Below are positions 11,301-26,300 of a stretch of 64,000 nt of DNA, piece after piece. The DNA lies in the NCBI GenBank assembly GCA_026874595.1, contig CM049316.1, forward strand, positions 39,254,695-39,318,694, given 5' to 3'. The notes under the pieces were generated by a model, which saw nothing but the letters and a program-made list of their open reading frames with translations, made no database searches and was not told the DNA's origin. A program made the position numbers and the translations under genes. How positions within the stretch are numbered: position 1 is the stretch's first letter; each line of letters starts with the position of its first letter. Source of the DNA: Sipunculus nudus (taxonomy: Eukaryota; Annelida; Sipuncula; Golfingiida; Sipunculidae).

Positions 11301-14300
11301 TCCTTCAACAAATAGCCTTATCATCATTCTACTACTGCTTATTACTGCTGTCATTGCATTCATATTTGCTCAAATATATCACAATTTTCAACCCCTCCTA
11401 AATAAATAAAAAATAAACCACTTTATTTGACTCTATTAATCCATCAGTCAGGTAATTTCATTTATCATTTACTCACATATTACATTACATTCCTTTATAA
11501 TAGCCTAACATGTACATGATATTCATAAGCTTTATCGACTCGATATAGTATCACAGTGGAGAAACATTTATAGTCCAATCACGATCAGCTGAGCGCCGTG
11601 ACCCATGGGTCCCTTGTTTCTTCTGGCGTCAGCCATGATGGACGTGTGATCACGCTCTGTGTGATTCGTCCACTGTTTTGGTTTGTACAGTCGGGTTTGC
11701 CAACTGAATTGTAAGTAGTGATTTTTTTTCCCTTCCCACCATGGAGACCCTTTTACTGTTCTTCGTGTGGTTAATCCCAACTTGGGATTCTCACCCCACT
11801 TGTTTCACCTGCCGTTCACACAATGACATCTGCCAGGGCCCTGCAGATCCCTGCTTCTATTGTCATCTGACAAATGGGCCATGTTCCATGCCTGGTCCCA
11901 TTCCCCGGTTGTAGGGGTTCCCCGTCCAAGGTGACCTGATCTGGTCCTGATGTTCCCACGGGGGGGGGGGGGGGGGGGGGGGGATCCTACCATGGGTGGA
12001 CGCAACACGTCCGTGTTACGTTCCCCATCCATTCCAACCTGTGTAGTTACTTCCCGGTAGTTTCTACCGCTAAAAATCTTTACTATTATTTTCTTGTCAG
12101 CAGAAGTCCTCCCCTGTTCCCTCGGCTTCACATTAGGCCCCAGTCCGCTTATACCATTTTGAGTAAACTCTCAAGTTTGCTCTTAAGCTCAGGACGCAGA
12201 TTTGTTCCTTTCTTGCGTCTCCCCATATCGATTCTAGTGCCGCTGCTTCTCTTCACAGCACTCTCAACTGGGCCGCCAATTTCGTTCCGTTCTGTCGGTT
12301 ATATCTCTGTCCGGTTCATTCTCTACCGCGCGGTCACGGCCTTCTCCATCTCTGTTCGGTTCGTCCTGCGGTCCTCCCGTTTCAACTCATGTGACGGACC
12401 CTTCGCCCCTGGCTTGACCTTCCTTTCTCCTTCAGGGAGTTCCTTTCTCTCAGGAGTTCGATTGTACAGTATTCACGAACGAGTCTCTCCTCGGTTGGGG
12501 TGCCCATATGGCGTCATGACCGCCCACACCACGATGGTGGCATATATAAACAGGCCGGGCGGTACTCGGTCTCCCTCACTGATGCAGGAGACCTCCTATT
12601 GTTCGATGTATGTATCACGCTCCAGGACTCGATCCAAGTGTCTCATCTTCTGGGCGTATCAAACTTTCTAACAGACGCCCTTTCACGTCGCCCCGCGTCT
12701 CCACCTCCACCTGTTGTCCTTCCTCTCTCCGTACTACTGTCTCTTCACTTGACTAGGGCGTCCGGATATCGATCTATTCGATTTTCCCTCCCACCCGTTT
12801 GTATCTGTAGGATGTCAAGTTACAAGCTTCGGGCCTTTATTCCTTGGGCCCTGTGATTGCGGCGGGTGAGGTCCTACAGTTCTCCAGACTGTCCTCGACT
12901 CCTACATCTGTTCCGGCAACAACGTCTTCGTCTGCTCCATCGCTGCAGTGATGTTCTCCTCATTTCCATCATTCCCGGTAGGTATCCCCTCCCCAAGGTT
13001 TATCTGTTATACTCTCATTAATACAGAAACAGCTCACAATTATGTTTACGTAATAAAACCCCCCATTCCCTCCCTGTGAATGGTGGTTTTGTTAGTAAAC
13101 TGTTGCATTGTCTGACGTCACCAGCTGGAATGGCTCGTTTATTTCTCACTTCACCGTTGATGATTATGTCGCAAACATTGGTACTGTTCTGTCATATTTT
13201 AGAATATTTGGCTCATAGAAATTCAGTTAAAGGTAAGACATGTTTCACTGAGACTGTCAACGGGATAGCTCCTGCAACCACTGGGCCAATAATTTTTGTA
13301 GTGTTTGAAGTGTATGAAAAATCATCCTGGAAAATCATGCAGACACATGTTCTGGGACACACTATAAATAGTACACATATTATTACAATTAATTATGTAC
13401 ATTTTCCCCACTTAGGATTAATTGAAAAAGATATTAGAATATTTGAGTGTTACTTTCTTTAGCAGCTTCATAAATCTTCAAAGAGTGTCATAAAAAGTGA
13501 TAGAACTTTCTCTTAAGTATGTATGCTAGTACTCATTACAGTCTTATTTTTATTGTACGCTTAACATTATCAATCAGCACCTTTCTAGTAATTAAATAGC
13601 GACAAATACTGCAGAAAGATATTTAAAATTAATCTTATTATTTTAGGATTATATATAGGAAAGACAGAATAACACAGTTTATTTGCTGAAACAGAAATTC
13701 AAGATTTATTAAATGTAATAAACAAACATGAAGATTGTCTGTTTGGCTCAGTTTCAGTATCTACAAGTTATATACCTAGAATATTTAAAGAATACCTGGT
13801 GCTGCCTATTGAATGCTCATGATGAAAGTAAGCTTTCAGTGAGAAGGATTTGTAATTATTCTGGATTTCAAACTTTTATGTACACTTGGCTGATTAAATC
13901 CTAAACTTACCACACGCCAGTTTGATGTTGAAAAGAATCACTGATGTACCAGCTTCTGAGGCTCAGGGGTAGAGCACAGGACTCGAAGCTGGGAGGTTGT
14001 GAGTTCAAATCTCAGCTGAAGAGTGGTGAGATTTTCATGGTTGGTCCCACCCAGGTTGAGGGCTTTGTAGGCTTAATGGGAAGGCTGTACAGCACAGCGG
14101 AGTATCATTCTCAAATGAGTGCATCTTTTGGCAGTTCCTGGGTGTTATGACCCAGCAATTGGGGTGATTACACACCCAGGACCAGCAGGTGCAGTAGACA
14201 CTGGGGCTGGGTGACACCAGGATAAAAAAATGATAGGCAGTGTGTGCCCCCCCACCCCCTGTCAGGCAGTCCCAAACTGAAACTCTGGAGTTGTAAATAC

Positions 14301-17300
14301 TTAGATTAAGAATTAGATAAGTCAGCATTAAAATAATGGAGGCGGTTACCTCCACCAAAAAAATCTCAAAACAAAAAAAAGATGTTCACTGATGTTCTAT
14401 TAAGATTTCACCAGTTAAACACAGCATTTACATCTCTGGCATTGCTAAAGTTAGGGACCTTCCAGTTATTGTCCTACCTCTTAACCACTATGCTAAATCC
14501 TACCTCTATATTTTATTTATCTTCAGACATGTATTGTAGATTGGGCTTCCCTGGTGGTGGCCAGAATCTCCCCATGGATAAACCTGGACTCTCAAGTGGA
14601 GGCCATAAGGAAAAACTCAGAAAAGGTCAGTGGTACAGCATACTTTTCATGTTGTTGTTAACTATAGAGAATGGCACAGGATATGTCCATGGCCTGTTTT
14701 ATTGCACTGTCTAATGAATTAGATCAAATCACACTATATATGTTAAAAATATGTATGCATTGACTAGGTTTAAGACCAAGCCAGGAGTTCTAACCTGTAA
14801 TCAAAATAAAAACAAAAACCATGGATTATTCAATTAAGATGGCCTAGGAAGCACTATTTACTACATTTGAAAATAACAGTTTGATGATATCAATTCAAGA
14901 AGTGCTTTAAATGGTGTATCATGTTCAAAGAAAGGCATCTTATTTCATTTACTTGTTTGGTCATTATGAACAACAATTGTTACGGAACCTAATATCAACA
15001 GATCACGTATGCATGATGAACACAAATTTTGTCAAGCAGTTAAAAAAAATCAGATTCTGTAACACTAGGCAGCGTGAAATGTCTAGGGGAATGAATTAAG
15101 ACGGCAGTTTTTTTTGTTAACAAATAACTATAATTAATTTTTAAAACAACCCTAACATTACAATACTCTAAATCAATACAATTACACAGTTACATAAACA
15201 AAGTGCACAGTACCTGGATACCACCACTGTCACAACGATAAGTGTTTTAAAATGTATAAGCCGGCGAACGGTTCACATGAATTCTCTCAGAGAATAACAG
15301 TCCAATGTAAAGCTCTTGAAACAATCCAGAAAGTAAACTTGAGACAGGCAGCACTAAATTGAAAGTAATAGTAGAATCCCTGAAATTACTAGATAATGGG
15401 ATAGGTCCCTCACGTCTGTGTCTGCTGGAATATTCTCTCACCTCTCTCCCTACTTTAAAACACAGCCCCTTATTTATAACTTCTCGCCCCAAGCCAAGAA
15501 TTTTCCACTTCTCGAACAGTCTAAAGGATCTAACATAATACACAGTTAACACGCATTACAGGAATCATATAGAAGAACATTGCTGTGTCTCTACATACAA
15601 GGGTCCACACGTGAGCTCGACCCTGCTCGGCCAGGCAAGAAAGCTCCAAGCTAGCATGACAACGAGAGTTCAACCAGTACGGATTAAACTGAGAATGCAA
15701 TACCCAGCCAGGCGAGAGTGCTGCAACATGAGTGATGCTTGTTTCACACAATAAAAAGAGCACCTGTAACACAATGTAGAAAAAGTATTGATTGTAACAT
15801 TATTACTTGTTAAAGTAATCATAAAACTGGGATATTTTAATTAAAATTGCTGAATAATTAAGATCATGATGCTGGGGATAACTTTTTTTGGAAGTGTAAC
15901 CCTAGTTTATAATTTCATGTAGTATTTGTGTGAACTATTTTACTCCTCAGGCCTTTTATCAGGAGCTTCATTTTGCCAGCCATCTGAGCGTACCAGCGAT
16001 AATGGTGGAGCTTCATGGACCTCACAACCTTAACCTGGCCCGGATGCTTAATGATCATATCTTAAGTGGACACAACCATCAGGTCAGTATCTGTACAAGG
16101 TGGGCTCAGCTTTGAGTTGTCATGACAACCCATCTGTTTTTTCATCTGGACATCTTTTGATAGGCCACAAATCTCTTTATCTCTTTAGGCCACTACTGAG
16201 TTACTAACTCCTACTACTGGTGCAATTCATTGATGCCTCAGTATATCATGACACCCTGAGGATTGTATCAATATATCGTAACAATTTTGATTGATTTAAT
16301 TATTAGCCACCCAGCGGGGCAGTGTTTTCACATGCACTGCCTATGCTCAGGTGCACTAATCAATATGTATCACTGCTGATCTGGCTACTTTTGTTTTGAA
16401 TCAATCTTTTATACCATTTTTATTCTAGTTTTTTGTCATTGTTTAGATTTTGGGTAAATGGTCAAAATTTTGGTTTTTCCGTTTTTTATTTCGGATGAAA
16501 GATCTTCGGATAAACGGTCTTCGGATATTCAACATTCTACTGTACAGTGACAAAATTATTGGTGTTGTCTGAAACACCGAAATGTGCTATCACTGCTATT
16601 CCTTAAATATAAAGAAAACCAATATTGATTCAAAATTCTGTATAAAACAATTTTATGGACAGTGAAGAATATCCATGAATTTGAAGGGACAGTGGTTTCT
16701 TTTTAATACATGTTATAAAGTTTTTTATTAAGTGCAAATTTATTGCTTCAGATTTACACTTACTTAAACTTAAAACTCTAATGTATAATGAAACATACAG
16801 TATTACTTGAGTATATTTGTGATGTGTATCATATTGTTAACTAAGTCATGATACCTGCCTCTCCTTCCATATACCATAATAGGGAGTGAGCTGTGCTGAA
16901 AATATAAATTTGATCTTATACCTGGTAAGACCACTTTCCACCACCACAAATGTGCAGTTTGTCATTTTTGTCAGTTTTGGGTGCGAGTTCCCATAACATC
17001 GAAAGAGGATGATGTTGAGGACTGCTGTGAAGAAGGTCAAGGTGACATGGGGGAACTAGGAGGGGAACGACTAAAGAAACATGACACATGGAAGTGGTGG
17101 GTATTCTTTGCCTCAGCTAACTGACATGCACTGAGGTGTAGAGATGTCCTTTTGTTTATCATCTGTACAGCTGAATGGCTTCATCTGTTTCATAATATTC
17201 AAGCTTTAATTACCTTTGGTGACTTAATAGGTCAGGAAGCACAACTATTAAAGTGAAACAAGGTCATCATTGGTTTGCCTACGCTGGATGTAATTTGACA

Positions 17301-20300
17301 CTCACAGGAATTGAAATTCTTTCCTCTTTTACTAAGCTGAGACCCAGCCTGAACAAACCACAATGCTACGGCAGTGGTACTTAGGCCATTGCCTTTTCAT
17401 CTTGTCAGTCTTTACCTTGGCACATTTAAGGCCACCTTAAATGATAAGGCCTTGATCTTGTAGTGCAGTTATATAATCACATTGTCCTATTAAATGCAGC
17501 ATGTTCAAATTCAGAAAAACAAGCAAATTTGTGGAAATAATGTACCCTGCTTTGGGATCTTGTTGTCTTTCATGCTTGATAAACAACCAAAATTATGACA
17601 TGTGGAGAACATCTTGAAGGCACATGAAAACGTAAACATATCCACTATGACATGTGGAGACATCTGCAGGGGAACATAAAAACTAAAACACATTGAGAAA
17701 TAGGACCAAAATCAACTATGACATGTGGAGACACCTGCAGGCCAACATAAAAACTTAACACAATGAGAAATTGGACCAAAATTTGAGCTTGATAGAATTT
17801 TTTTTCAGATAGACAATCCAATACCAATCCCAACCAAGGTTTGCATGAGACCAATCACTGATCCAAATTTAAATGAAATCGGATAATATTTAGGAAAGTT
17901 ATAGCACGGAAACGAACCTGACGGACGGACCAACAGACAGAGGGATAGACAGACAGACCCAAATCAGTGAAGAATTTTTTGGCCCAACTTTTTTTTTAAT
18001 ATTTCTGATTGATCATAATATGTTCATGTTTTTCTTCAAGTTTGTATTTATGAAGAGAATTATCATACTTCAAGGTGGAATACTTTACGTACGGCCTGTG
18101 ACAGTCACAAGAAAATGGGCGTGGCCTTGGAGTTGACCGCAGATTTACCAGACCCCGATGTTATAGACAGGTGGTTCGGAGAACCAATTAAAGTGGTGAT
18201 TGTTCCTACACAGATCTTCTTAACGAACAAGAAAGGATTCCCTGTACTCTCACGAGCACATCAAGCAGTGATACGGAGGTTCTTTAAGGTAAAGTGATCA
18301 CTTTAATATAAAACCTGCATCTTTTGAAATAGGGTTGTTATCTGTCTGGGTGTTCTAATTTGTCAAATTACTTACCTTTGATTTGATTGTTGATTCAGCT
18401 ATTTTACTTAAATTGTGAGCTAAGAGGGCTCCTGGAGATGACATGGTCAAACTATTTATTAATCTGTGCAAACAAATTAGTAATCCTTGCACACAAATTA
18501 GTAATTTGTGTGCACAAATTGCTAATCTCTGCACATGAAATACTTATCCATGTGCATGAATTACCAAGGCCTGCACACAGATTACTTATAGGTCTGCCAT
18601 CTTGGATAGCCTCGTTGTAGTAATCCGTGTGAACAGATAACTAATCCATTACTAAACCCTGCACACAAAATAATAATCCATGCCCATGAATTGCCAATTT
18701 GTGTGCACTTATTACTAATTTTTGCTCACAGATTAATAAATATTTTTGACCATGTCATCTCCAGGGCTCTGTATCACTTACCTGTTCTGTACAATTTATA
18801 TATATATATATGTGATTTCTGGCTTACTCTGTGCACATTTTAATGAATTGTAGGTAATAGATGTCTGGTCGGAATAAGTCCCTTAACTCCCTTTAACATT
18901 GAAACATTGTGGTTTTCAATGTAAGGAGGTTCTAAGCTATATTCTTTCAGTGGTCATGCTACATTGGTTCTATAACTCCTTCCACATAGCCACTGCTTTC
19001 AATTTTTATGGTTTAAATGTTAGGAGACTGATATATGACCTTATGGAATTGTCTTGCTGCATTGGTTCTATAACTACTTCCACATAACCACTGCTTTCAG
19101 TAGGAAGGTGATGGCATATGACCAGTGATGTTACAACCAGTGAGAGTTTGGTATCACAGGTCCAATAAAGTTTAAACTCACTGTACTGCACACTGTCTTT
19201 GGGGGACCATTCTTGATCTATACCAACTCCTTAGAGGTGCGACTTGGCAAATCATGCAATTGAAAGCAGTTGCCACCAGTCATGTGAAAGATTAGCTATA
19301 TATGCCAATTTGGTATTTTATTTTCATGTTTTGTTTTTAAACTTTTAATGCAGATGCAATAATTAAAAAAAATATTTTCTGCCTCTTTAGATTTTGTTTA
19401 TAATGTTCAGCCTTTAAGTTTATACTGATTATAATAAAGGACCATTGGTAGTTGTTAAGCATTTTGTAATTTTGCATTTTTGCAGATGTACGTATCATGT
19501 GTAAACCTTGTTGTGTTCTCATTCTGTGGTCTAATAAACATAGATAATCCAGTCGCAGGGCTTCTGTCAACTTCTATTTTTCATATATATTCCTATTTTT
19601 TCTATGAAAAAATTGTCTCTTATAATTTCCTATATTTTCCAGCATTCATGCCTTAATCTCCTAAATCCTTCTGTCTGTTTTTCACTGCACAATCATATAA
19701 CCAGTATAATCAGTAGTATTGAATTATTATTATCATATAGACCTGTTATTATTGCACCTCTTGTATAACTGTGCATTTAAGTGTTGCAGTCCTACAAGTA
19801 CAACAGTCTAAATAATTTAAACAGACATTTAGATACTGCTTGAGGAACTAATAATCATGGTCAGTAACTGATTAAAACATGATTGTGCCGTAAAAAAAGT
19901 CCATATTTTTCCAATATTTCTTGCTGAAAACTCCTGTAAACTCCTATATTTACTCCTTAAGGGCTTCTATTTTTCCTATATTTCTTTAGTAGCCTGCTAG
20001 AACCCCTGTTGTTCTTATTTTGTACATTTTTATATTGTAGTTAGATGTACAGTTGATCCTGTCTGGTGCAGACAGACATCCAGACAAAGGGCTCCGAACA
20101 TACCAGCAGTACCTAGACCATGTCTGTCAGGTGAGTGTACATACCAGCAGTACCTAGACCATGTCTGTCAGGTGAGTGTACATACCAGCAGTACCTAGAC
20201 CATGTCTGTCAGGTGAGTGTACATACCAGCAATACCTAGACCATGTCTGTCAGGTGAGTGTACATACCAGCAGTACCTAGACCATGTCTGTCAGGTGAGT

Positions 20301-23300
20301 GTACATACCAGCAGTACCTAGACCATGTCAGTCAGGTGAGTGTCCATACCAGCAGTACCTAGTCCATGTCTGTCAGGTGAGTGTACATACCAGCAGTACC
20401 TAGACCATGTCTGTCAGGTGTGTGTACATACCAGCAGTACCTAGACCATGTCTGTCAGGTGAGTGTTCATACCAGCAGTACCTAGACCATGTCTGTCAGG
20501 TGAGTGTACATACCAGCAGTACCTAGACCATGTCTATCATGTTAGCGTACATACCAGCAGTACCTAGACCATGTTTGTCAGGTGAGTGTACACACCAGCA
20601 GTACCTAGACCATGTCTGTCAGGTGAGTGTACACTAGAGATCCATGGACCTAGCAGCTCATCATACTCACTTGTATAATACCCATTCTTTCACAATTTAG
20701 GTAGTTCCTGATCAGTAACACTGCTATAGCCCCTTCACAAGAAAAAAGTGTCATATTTCTCAGGATTTGTGGGAAATGATGGAAATGATCCCCCTAAGGA
20801 CACCTTTGGCATTGTTCCTGACAGTTTAAGGCCAAAATGGGCATTTCTTATGATTGACCACAGAGGAGTTAAATGACAAATGTTTAGTGATAATACCATC
20901 AGTTTTAATATAGACAAATGTCTGGAAAAGACAGAATTCTGTGAGCTGTCCAGGATTCATGAATATTGTTACTAGTACTTGAAAAAATGAAATACTTCTA
21001 CCTTACAAAATATGATTATGTTCATGTATTCCATGTATATTTCATAGTCCCAAGGTAAATGTTCATGACCTCCACCAGAGGTCTATTACTGCCATTGATG
21101 TTTTAATTTCACCAAAATCTGTTTTATTTAAAGCTATATGAACTTTTATATGAACTGGTAAATTTTTGTGGACCCAAATTGATTTAAACACCGGTAGTGT
21201 TCAAACATTTTTAGTGTATTGTTTTACTATTTCAGCCCCAGGAGACTCCTGACAGTCTAGCAGTTTTTGCGAAAAATTATGAAGATTACCTCCAGTCCCC
21301 CCTACAGGTGAAGAGTCTTTGTTTTGTTGCATCTGGTAAAGTTTGCTCCAGTTTGTTAATAACTTAATTTTTTTACCTTTTGATGTTCGGTGGATAGTGA
21401 TATATTGAGCTGAGCACAACTCGTCTAGTTTTCCACTGTATGGTCTGTGCATTTGTAACAGTTTACAAATTTCTCTCACTTTAAAGTAGATTGGATGCAA
21501 TATACTAGCTAAGAAAACAGAATTAAATTGACCTAACCACCACAGCGCTAATTCTCCGCATCTTTGACCTGATTATGCTAATGAGCCCCAAAATGCTTTT
21601 TCATAGAAGGCTTTCCATGCCTATGGTTGCGAGAGCAATAATGATGACACAAAGACATTTGCATAAACATTGCATTGACTGATGTCATCAGCAGGAATTT
21701 CTATATATCTATTCTCTAGGTAGGAATGCTTGGCATTCATTGTGAAGTGTTTTGCCATATTTTGGATTATTTGTCTCATATGAATTCAGTGTGAGCTAAG
21801 ACATTATTCACATGGCAGTCGATGGAATTGCTCTTGTAACCTTTAGCCTAGAACGTTTTTGCACTGTCTTCATTCTAAAAAAGATCTGTGGACAACATGC
21901 GGACAGGGTTATGGTTCAGACTACATGTGTTCTGTTTGAGAGAGTTGCCCAAATTATGCAAATGCGCTTGCCAGGTGATTGACTGTTTACATTGCCAATG
22001 GTAACTTGATTGGTTGCTCTGCTCATGATTATTCATTGAATGAATATGTGATTAAGGTCAGAGAGAGTTCATGGTTAGGTCAGTAGACATTTCAGTTGGA
22101 TTGTTAGTGCCTACTTAGGGATATAACACTGGCGAAGTGAAAAACTTAACGGCAGTGACCATCAGTACTTTGACAACAAGATCACTGTATACAGTATGTA
22201 ATCTAAACATTAGACAGTGAGTAAAGAACAAACACAAAAAATGGTTGTGAATGTATAAATTAAAGTATGAATCCCATCTCCCTGGTGACTGCCAGCACTC
22301 TTTGCCTCTTGCAGGAATAAGCTGTCAGTCATAAAATCTGTGGAATGCATGCTTGAATGTGATTAAAAAATCAATAATCATGCATATTGATTTTTGCATT
22401 ATGCAATTTTATAAATAATCCATTCTGTGTAATATGGATGTTTGTTAGAATGTAAATAAAAATGTCAAATCAGTGGTTGGTCTATTCTCAGTGACATGAT
22501 ACAAGTAAGGACTAAAGCATTGTAAAAAAATGATGATAGATGTATTCATAAATTCTTAAAGAAATTTTCAGTGCAGTTTTATATATGGCTGGTTCTCGAC
22601 TCATTCATCTTGGTATACTCTCCTGTGTTAGAGGGGATAAAGTGTCCCTGGCAATTTACCAACTTTGTGCAGCCTATCAGACAAGCAGTTTAAGGAGTCC
22701 GCACAAATTGCACTTTCCATTTAACCAATCGTGCATCTGTTAAATTGGTTGTTCTTGTGAGCCTTATTTTGAGAGTATATAAATTTATACTTGTCATCTG
22801 GAAGGGTGATATATTGCAAACTTCATACTCATCTTGATACCTTGTTTTCAGTTCATTTTGAAGGTTCCTTATTAAAGATTTTATATATTGCAGCCTGAAT
22901 AAAAAAATATTAATTTATTCATTCATTCATTCATATATTGCAGCCTTTGAAGGACAATCTTGAATCTCAAACATATGAAGTCTTTGAGAAGGATCCCGTC
23001 AAGTACACACAGTACCAGAGAGCTGTTTACTTAGCGCTGCTTGATAAAGTCTCAGAAGAAGAAAAAAATACCAAAGTCATGTGAGTGAACAAGCAATGAT
23101 TTTTAGCTTTTCTAGTATTATCTATCCATAATGTAACCTCAGTTGGTTCACCTTGAATGATAATGTTTATTATAAGGCCTGGTTTGGTCTATGACCTGTA
23201 GATGGCACACTCTTTCTTAATGATGATGAAGATAACTGTATGATAATAATTTTTAGGTACACTTTAAGCTTATTGTTATTTTTGTTATCTCATTATGAGG

Positions 23301-26300
23301 GAATGAGAATACTAGAAACTTGGATTATATTATCCACATATAAGAGACTATAAGAGACTATGTCCAAATAATTGGTCCAACCTCTAGAATAATTTTTATT
23401 TAGAGGTTGTCTATATGTTTTACTGAAATTTTCCTGTTTATGCCTTTGAGGCCCTGTGAAGGGTTGGATGACTTAGCTGCGATAGCCAACATCGAAATTA
23501 ATAGGCCACATCCATCTAGTGAACACTTGTTCTGTCAGTTACCAACCTTTGTACTGTCATATTTGTTTAGTCAGAAGTATTATTTTTAGGTATAACTAGA
23601 AATCTGCATTCACTTATTGGGGCCATATTCCCAGGTTCACAAGTGTACAAGTTACTCTACATTTGTGAATATTCACTGATGATGTTCCTGAATGTGGATC
23701 ATGTGCTGGATTTACACCAAAATCTAATCCAGATTCTTCATTGGCCCATTCCTAGAATGCACTGAAAATGTTATGAGGTACAGTTCTTGATTGCTTGAGT
23801 TATGTTGTGAACAAACACACACACAAACAGAGGGAAGATTGGTTACCTCTCCTGGTAGGTCAAAAGATCAAAATGATAAAAAGTAGAATGCTCTTGTCTG
23901 TTTGTAAATATAATTCAAACAGACGTTTCAGGAAAAGTGTTCGGAAAAAAATTAAGAAAAAAAAAAGTTTATATGATAGATGGTGCTCTTGTTTGTATGA
24001 AAGACATATTTGATTTGATAAATAAATTTTTTATTTTAAGAACATTAATGGTGCTAGGTGCTGGAAGAGGCCCCCTGGTGAGGGCGAGTCTAAATGCAGC
24101 AGCCAAAGCGGAGCGTCTGGTCAATGTTTATGCTATAGAGAAGAATCCAAATGCTGTTATTACGTGAGTATCCATTTTAATATTATTTAATTCAGGATAT
24201 ATTCATTACAAGCATGCATGCACATTATATCAATAGAAAATTTGCATATCCCAAAACTTTAACATATGCCATGTATGATTTACCGCACATTATAGATGTC
24301 TTCTCATTGCAGTGTACTGTTCTAGTCTTTATGGTAAATGTATGGTTAAAAATAACAAAATGTCCTGATTTATAATAATAAAGAATGGATACATTTACCT
24401 AGGGTAAAAATCCAAGTTTTTTATTGTTCTGCATTTCAGTATGTTGTTATTTTATGAAAAATCTGAAGTATAGTCAGTGAAGCTTGTTTTCTTAAATCCG
24501 TTTATATATAAGTTTATAGTGTGTTAATATTTAACCTCTTTAGGTTAGAGAATATGAAGCACGAGATGTGGGGAGACAAGGTTACTGTGGTTTCGACAGA
24601 CATGAGAGAGTGGGAGGCCCCTGAGAAGGCCGACATCATAGTCAGTGAGCTGCTTGGTTCATTCGGTGATAATGAACTCTCTCCAGAGTGCTTAGATGGA
24701 GCTCAGAAACTTCTCAAAGGCATGTAATACATTTAAATTCAAAATTATTTTATTTTACTATATGTATAATATAAAATGCATTTCTTCTTTTTGTACTATT
24801 ATGCTTTTATTTACTTCATGAATGGAGCATAACATTATGTGGCCAAAGTATAATGAAGTATAAAAGTTATTTGTAAGAATTAAAGTGCTTTCAGAGTTAT
24901 ATATTATAAATATTATCAAGCTTAAGATGCAGTATACACATTATAATGAAGTATGAAGATTATCCTGTTGAAGTGTAATGCTGTATAAACAATACCTATC
25001 CAAAATATAATTCAGTATGTGCATCAGATATCTGGGTGAGGTATAATGCAGCATAAAAAGGATTATTCAACTGGTTTCTGTGGTCCTGGGGTTATAGCAT
25101 GGGGCTCAAGGGCAGGAGATAGTGAGTTCAAATCTCAGCCAAGAAGTTGTGGGATTTTTCACAGTCACTCTCAGTTGAGGGTGAGGGCTCTACAGGCTTA
25201 ATTGGAAGACTGTGCCACAGAGCCTGTTTAACCCATAAACCAGTGCACCTTTGGAGGGTTCCCTGTGGGATGACCCAGCAGTGGGGAATTATTACACAAC
25301 CAGGATCTGCAGGAGCATTACACCAATCATGGTTCATGCCAGGATAATTGTGCACTACTAACCTGTCTCAGTCCAAAATTGAAATGAAGTTCTGCAGATG
25401 TATATCATATATACTTAAGCCAGGATTACCAAAATGCAGGCAGTTACCTCCATGAAGGATAAACATAAAAAATTATCCTTCCTGTGAAAAATGTATGGCC
25501 CAAAACATTTTTGATGAGAAGTGTTTTGACTATAAAATCTTGTAGGGGTGAACTAGGTGAAGATAATGTTATACCTGATCATTTAAAAAAGTTTAGCAAG
25601 TATTATTTCTTGTTCATATTTGATGTATTTGTAATAATGATTGTTTTGATATTTCAGATGATGGCATCAGCATTCCTTACAAATACACCTCCTATCTCGC
25701 TCCGTTGATGTCGTCAAAATTATGGAACGAAGCAAAATCATGTAAAGAACCCAACAAAGGACCAGAGGTAATAAACAAAATAATAAACTGGTGATGCACA
25801 ATAGATATCCTACAACTGAACTGTATTTTGAACGGAACAGGTACACAGTTAATAGAACAAGAAGTATAGAAATCCTGCCCTTTGTAAGTTCACTGGAAAA
25901 TGTATTGCCAGAATGTTTTACACTTTACTGTTACACACAAGTTTATATTTTTTCCCAGAGAAAGACATTCACCAGGTGGTATTTTGGATGTCTGTAACAG
26001 TTAATAAAATATATAAATCATTTTATTCAAGGACTGGTAAATTTTGAACTGTTGAGGTGTAAGATTGTGATTCTGGGGAATTTTATAAGCTCACCAGTTA
26101 TTACTTTTAGAGAAAGTCTAAGGATGATATTGGTATATCATATGGTTACATTTCTTCATAGTACATGTAAAATACCCCAGACATTGTTTGTCATGTTCAC
26201 TATGTTTCTTTGCTTGTTTTCCAGGCCTCTTTTGAAACCCCATATGTTGTCCATCTGCGAAACTGTATGTTACTTTGTGACACAAAGCCAGTTTTTACAT

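Noticed and set aside
12159-12671. 170-codon plus-strand frame as a host gene
   Set aside because: It lies in the GC-rich DIRS-like relic, and the recognisable RNase H strings are in other frames. Composition is Ser/Arg/Leu-rich as expected for an out-of-frame read.
17097-17106. Alternative PRMT5 exon 5 donor GTATTC at 17101
   Set aside because: It leaves phase 0, while exon 6 starts one base before the TGG codon. GTGGGT at 17097 restores WW and the frame.
20097-20638. CRISPR-like regular array of 41-bp units
   Set aside because: There are no spacers: units abut with no unique sequence between them, and it lies at an exon-intron border of a eukaryotic gene. It is a minisatellite.
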